In this document: positions 61,194-64,000 of the stretch, piece after piece
Layout: each line of letters starts with the position of its first letter
Position numbering within the stretch: the first letter of the stretch is position 1
Assembly (NCBI RefSeq): GCF_009177065.1
Contig: NZ_WEZF01000012.1
Coordinates: 1-64,000 of the forward strand
Length of the DNA stretch: 64,000 bases
DNA from: Tautonia marina
Lineage (GTDB): Bacteria; Planctomycetota; Planctomycetia; Isosphaerales; Isosphaeraceae
Reading direction: 5' to 3'
Program-made: the position numbers and the translations under genes
Notes under the pieces: generated by a model
Database searches by the model: none
Told to the model about the DNA's origin: nothing
What the model saw: the letters and a program-made list of their open reading frames with translations, nothing else

Positions 61194-63101
61194 ATGGCGG
61201 TGCAATCTGGGCCGTTTAATGTCTTCAACGTTCCCGAGGAACTCAAGGCGATCTTGGCGGCGTGCCCCGGCTGGCAGATTGCACATAATGTGGAGGAACT
61301 CGCCCAGCTGGCAGTCAACGACACGGTTGAAGGCTGGCATGAGGTTGCCTATAACGTTCCTGGGAAAGGGTCGATCGTCGAGGCTCGCGTGTGTCGTGTA
61401 TCGAACGGCATCGCCGCGAATTACCTCGAACCTTATATGAGGCGCCGAGACCCGGATTGCATGGTCATTGGTGACGACGAGCCCACGAACAAGCCTCGCT
61501 ACGCCGAACGGTTTGGCCAGGACTTTGAACGAACGCGACGCGAGACGTTCGACTGGTTAAAGACACAGCAACTGGTTCTGTTCCCTTTTACCTCGGGGGT
61601 CCCGGATCAAGGAATCGACGCAGTTGCCGTGGTGCCCGCCAACGCAGGGTTCTTCGGGTTCGGCCTGGCACTTTTGCAAGGGATTCTTGATCCATCGGCA
61701 CTCTCAACGGAATTCAATCCCAAAGCGGTTGTTTACGTTGCACCGCCCTTCCGGCACTCGCACTTTGATGGCAAGCAGGTCGTCGTCCATAATCGCTTGG
61801 CGAAGCTGCACGAACTGTTCAGCTACAACCTTTATCCGGGCCCCAGTGCGAAGAAAGGCATCTACGGCGTTCTTTTGGCGATTGGGGAACGGGAACAATG
61901 GGTCACAACCCATTGCTCAACCGTTCGAGTGATTACGCCTTATGGCAGTCGCTTGACCATCATGCACGAGGGGGCAAGCGGTGGCGGAAAGAGCGAAATG
62001 CTCGAAGAAATTCACCGAGAGCGTGATGGACGGCTCCTCCTCGGAAAACGCCTGCTCGACGCGGACGAGCGTCACCTGATCCTCCCTCGTGGTTGTGAAC
62101 TTCATCCCGTCACCGACGATATGGCCCTTTGCCACCCCAGCCTTCAAAATGACGACGGGCGATTGACCCTCGTCGATGCAGAGTCCGCCTGGTTCATCCG
62201 CGTCAACCACATCGATCACTATGGCGTTGACCCTCACCTTGAGGAAATTACGATCCATGCCAAGGAACCGCTCCTCTTTCTGAACATTCAAGCTGTCCCC
62301 GATGGAACGGCCCTGATCTGGCAGCATATTGAGGACGAGCCGGGGAAACCATGTCCGAACCCTCGGGTCGTTGTGCCGAGGCAGTTGATTCCCGGAATTA
62401 TCAATCAGCCCGTCCGTGTGGATGTTCGATCCTTCGGCGTCAGAACCCCGCCCTGTACCCGAGAGAAACCGAGTTTCGGAATTCTTGGGCTGTTCCACGT
62501 TCTTCCACCGGCCCTGTCCTGGCTGTGGCGTCTTGTGGCCCCTCGGGGCTACGCCAACCCGAGTATCGTCCAGACCGAAGGAATGAGTTCCGAAGGGGTC
62601 GGATCGTACTGGCCCTTCGCAACAGGACGGAAGGTCGATCAGGCCAATCTGCTGCTGAAGCAATTCCAGGAAGGGCACCGAATGAGGCACATCCTCATTC
62701 CAAACCAGCACATCGGCGCCTGGCAAGTCGGGTTCATGGGCCAATGGATCGCTCGCGACTATCTCGCCCGTCGAGGCCCCGATCCCTTCACCCCCGGGAT
62801 GGTTCAGCCTGCCCGATGCCCGTTACTCGGTTATGCCTTGAATTCGATGGTCATCGAAGGCCAAGACATTCCTCCGATCTTCCTCCAGGTCGAACGCCAA
62901 AGTGAGGTCGGGGAGCAGGGCTATGATGCTGGAGCCGAGATTCTGACCGAGTTCTTCCAGAAAGAGCTCAAGAGTTATCAAATGGCCGAGTTCGACCCAC
63001 TTGGTCGGCGGATTATCGAATGCATGCTCGACGGAGGCTCGGTCACGGATTACGACTCCCTGATCCCAGGACTTCCAATCATCCTGGACGAGGATCTTTG
63101 A
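61194..63101 (+). CDS. DUF4914 P-loop protein (PEPCK/HPr-kinase-like)
   Basis: 635 residues resembling the DUF4914 family. A P-loop GASGGGKSEM lies near residues 260-269, followed by a DADERHLILPRG strand and VTDDMALCHPS. This looks like the phosphate-binding core of the PEP-carboxykinase/HPr-kinase fold (GxSGxGKS, then an acidic metal strand). No membrane segment is seen. The biochemical function is not known to me. The ATG at 61194 has GGAG nine bases upstream. Its position between a nucleoside phosphorylase and a nucleoside transporter suggests a nucleotide- or pentose-phosphate-related kinase or regulator, which is inference. Confidence 0.8.
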   Translation: MAVQSGPFNVFNVPEELKAILAACPGWQIAHNVEELAQLAVNDTVEGWHEVAYNVPGKGSIVEARVCRVSNGIAANYLEPYMRRRDPDCMVIGDDEPTNKPRYAERFGQDFERTRRETFDWLKTQQLVLFPFTSGVPDQGIDAVAVVPANAGFFGFGLALLQGILDPSALSTEFNPKAVVYVAPPFRHSHFDGKQVVVHNRLAKLHELFSYNLYPGPSAKKGIYGVLLAIGEREQWVTTHCSTVRVITPYGSRLTIMHEGASGGGKSEMLEEIHRERDGRLLLGKRLLDADERHLILPRGCELHPVTDDMALCHPSLQNDDGRLTLVDAESAWFIRVNHIDHYGVDPHLEEITIHAKEPLLFLNIQAVPDGTALIWQHIEDEPGKPCPNPRVVVPRQLIPGIINQPVRVDVRSFGVRTPPCTREKPSFGILGLFHVLPPALSWLWRLVAPRGYANPSIVQTEGMSSEGVGSYWPFATGRKVDQANLLLKQFQEGHRMRHILIPNQHIGAWQVGFMGQWIARDYLARRGPDPFTPGMVQPARCPLLGYALNSMVIEGQDIPPIFLQVERQSEVGEQGYDAGAEILTEFFQKELKSYQMAEFDPLGRRIIECMLDGGSVTDYDSLIPGLPIILDEDL

Positions 63102-63207
63102 ACTCATTATTCCCATTTGCGGCCCAAATCATGACCCGGAAGTCTCAGACTCGGAATTGATCACTCAATCAGCGAAGTGACTCCCGACTCTGGAGAGACC
63201 CACAACC

Positions 63208-64000
63208 ATGTCCCGAGTGCTTCGGTTGTTGCCGCTTGTCTTCATCCTTTGCTCGGCAGTGGCATCGGCTCAGGGAATTGAAGCGAGCAATGGAGAGCCG
63301 CTCGCCCCGGAACCGGTTTCGCCAGCGGGAGAGTTTGTCACGATCGGCTCCGAAATCACGAGCGGGAGGGCTCAAGGGCTCCTTGGGATTGTGTTGATCG
63401 TGGGGCTTGCCGTCCTGCTTTCTGAGAATCGAAAAGCCATCTCCGTTCGAACGGTGGTCCCTGGGCTTGCAATTCAGATGGGTCTCGGGTTGCTTCTGAT
63501 TCTTGTCCCGGCGGGACAACACGTCATGGAAGCGGTCTCGAACTTCGTGGTGTTGATCCTTAACTGTGCAATCGTTGGGGCAGAGTTTGTATTCGGATCG
63601 AACCTGGTTGATCCATCGGGCCCGGCTGGTTTCGTGTTCGCGTTCCGAGTGCTTCCCACCGTGATTTTCGTGGCGGCTCTGTTTGCAGTGCTCTACCAAA
63701 TCGGGCTGATGCAGATCATTGTCCGTGCCTTTGCATGGACCATGGCCAAACTGCTGGGGTCAAGCGGAGCAGAATCCCTCAACGTTGCGGCATCTCTGTT
63801 CCTGGGTCAGACCGAAGCTCCGCTCACAATCAGACCATTTCTTGCTCAACTCACCCGATCAGAGTTGATGGTCATCATGGTCTCTGGGATGGCCCTTGTG
63901 TCTGGAGGAGTACTCGCGGCGTATATTGAGGCCGGGGCGTCTCCGGGAATTCTGCTCACTGCGATCCTTATGAATGCACCTGCTTCGATTGTCCTGGCAA
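63208..64000 (+). CDS. NupC-family concentrative nucleoside transporter (3' end outside window)
   Basis: The frame runs open to the window edge, giving the first 264 residues. A signal-like start (LLPLVFILCSAVASAQG) and a short polar stretch precede multiple hydrophobic helices with CNT landmarks: LQMG-like AIQMGLGLLLILVPAGQ, FVFGSNLVDPSG, SLFLGQTEAPLTIRPFL and TRSELMVIMVSGMALVSGGVLAAYI. CNT proteins import nucleosides with Na+ or H+. A GGAGAG site lies about ten bases before the ATG at 63208. It closes the salvage cluster, and its continuation lies beyond base 64000. Confidence 0.92.
   Translation, partial: MSRVLRLLPLVFILCSAVASAQGIEASNGEPLAPEPVSPAGEFVTIGSEITSGRAQGLLGIVLIVGLAVLLSENRKAISVRTVVPGLAIQMGLGLLLILVPAGQHVMEAVSNFVVLILNCAIVGAEFVFGSNLVDPSGPAGFVFAFRVLPTVIFVAALFAVLYQIGLMQIIVRAFAWTMAKLLGSSGAESLNVAASLFLGQTEAPLTIRPFLAQLTRSELMVIMVSGMALVSGGVLAAYIEAGASPGILLTAILMNAPASIVLA

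Overview
The window reads as chromosomal DNA of a planctomycete, most likely from the Isosphaeraceae and relatives. The grounds are the GC-rich coding style, the scattering of housekeeping genes that sit in operons elsewhere (mnmG, der, rpsR, hisF and upp each stand apart from their usual partners), an extracellular CAP-domain protein with the LExRxLLS-like N-terminal motif common in this phylum, an Ala/Lys/Pro-rich histone-H1-like protein, and many phylum-style membrane proteins of unknown function. This placement is inference from gene content; no search was run.

Layout. 1-0.6 kb: the AT-richer 3' end of an HsdR-N-type restriction-related gene. 0.7-7 kb: an exported intradiol dioxygenase, a GrpE-like protein tightly coupled to a zinc-ribbon P-loop GTPase, a membrane protein, thiol peroxidase, a TIM-barrel isomerase and folD. 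7-8.4 kb: a gene-poor tract with three arrays of a GCGCACC heptamer phased at 11-12 bp, just upstream of mnmG (8.4-10.4 kb). 10.4-13.1 kb: a consensus promoter with a long leader, an HTH-receiver response regulator and a histidine kinase. 13.1-23.6 kb: an HNH-like protein, a ROK sugar kinase, a very large GAP1-type GTPase-associated protein, a MutS2 without Smr domain, a HEAT-repeat lipoprotein, a glycosylasparaginase and the H1-like protein. 24.3-30.8 kb: membrane proteins, a GHMP-kinase/UDP-sugar pyrophosphorylase fusion, a GalU-like enzyme, tRNA-Asp and deoC. 31-36 kb: small unknown proteins, DUF72, the CAP/RTX-like secreted protein, a ThiS-ThiG fusion and a membrane protein. 36-43 kb: a DinG/XPD-type helicase, hisF, a PilT-like ATPase, a membrane-anchored PilB/GspE-like ATPase and a CvpA-like protein. 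43-50 kb: a TPR protein, a signal-anchored protein, a gluzincin-like protease, rpsR, two membrane proteins and der. 50-53 kb: an ECF sigma factor, a gene-poor stretch with paired palindromes and a radical-SAM protein. 53-58.6 kb: a gpsA-DUF1802-rhomboid operon, a PHP phosphoesterase overlapping it convergently, an LpxH-like phosphoesterase and an MBL hydrolase. 58.8-64 kb: upp, thymidine/pyrimidine phosphorylase, a DUF4914 P-loop protein and the start of a NupC-type nucleoside transporter.

How genes work together. The right end is a nucleoside uptake and pyrimidine salvage group (transporter, phosphorylase, uracil phosphoribosyltransferase); deoC at 30 kb would complete deoxynucleoside breakdown. 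The fused kinase/pyrophosphorylase and the GalU-like gene form a nucleotide-sugar module. PilT-like and PilB-like ATPases lie side by side with a CvpA-like membrane protein. The most unusual ensemble is the zinc-ribbon GTPase with its GrpE-like partner (1.5-3.6 kb) and the GAP1-type protein (14.8-18.1 kb): these resemble parts of the GTPase-centred NTP-dependent conflict or signalling systems predicted in complex bacteria, here split by about 11 kb of ordinary genes.

Start codons were chosen by eye from Shine-Dalgarno sites and family N-termini; several are moved inward from the longest open frame. Family assignments come from recognised motifs only.
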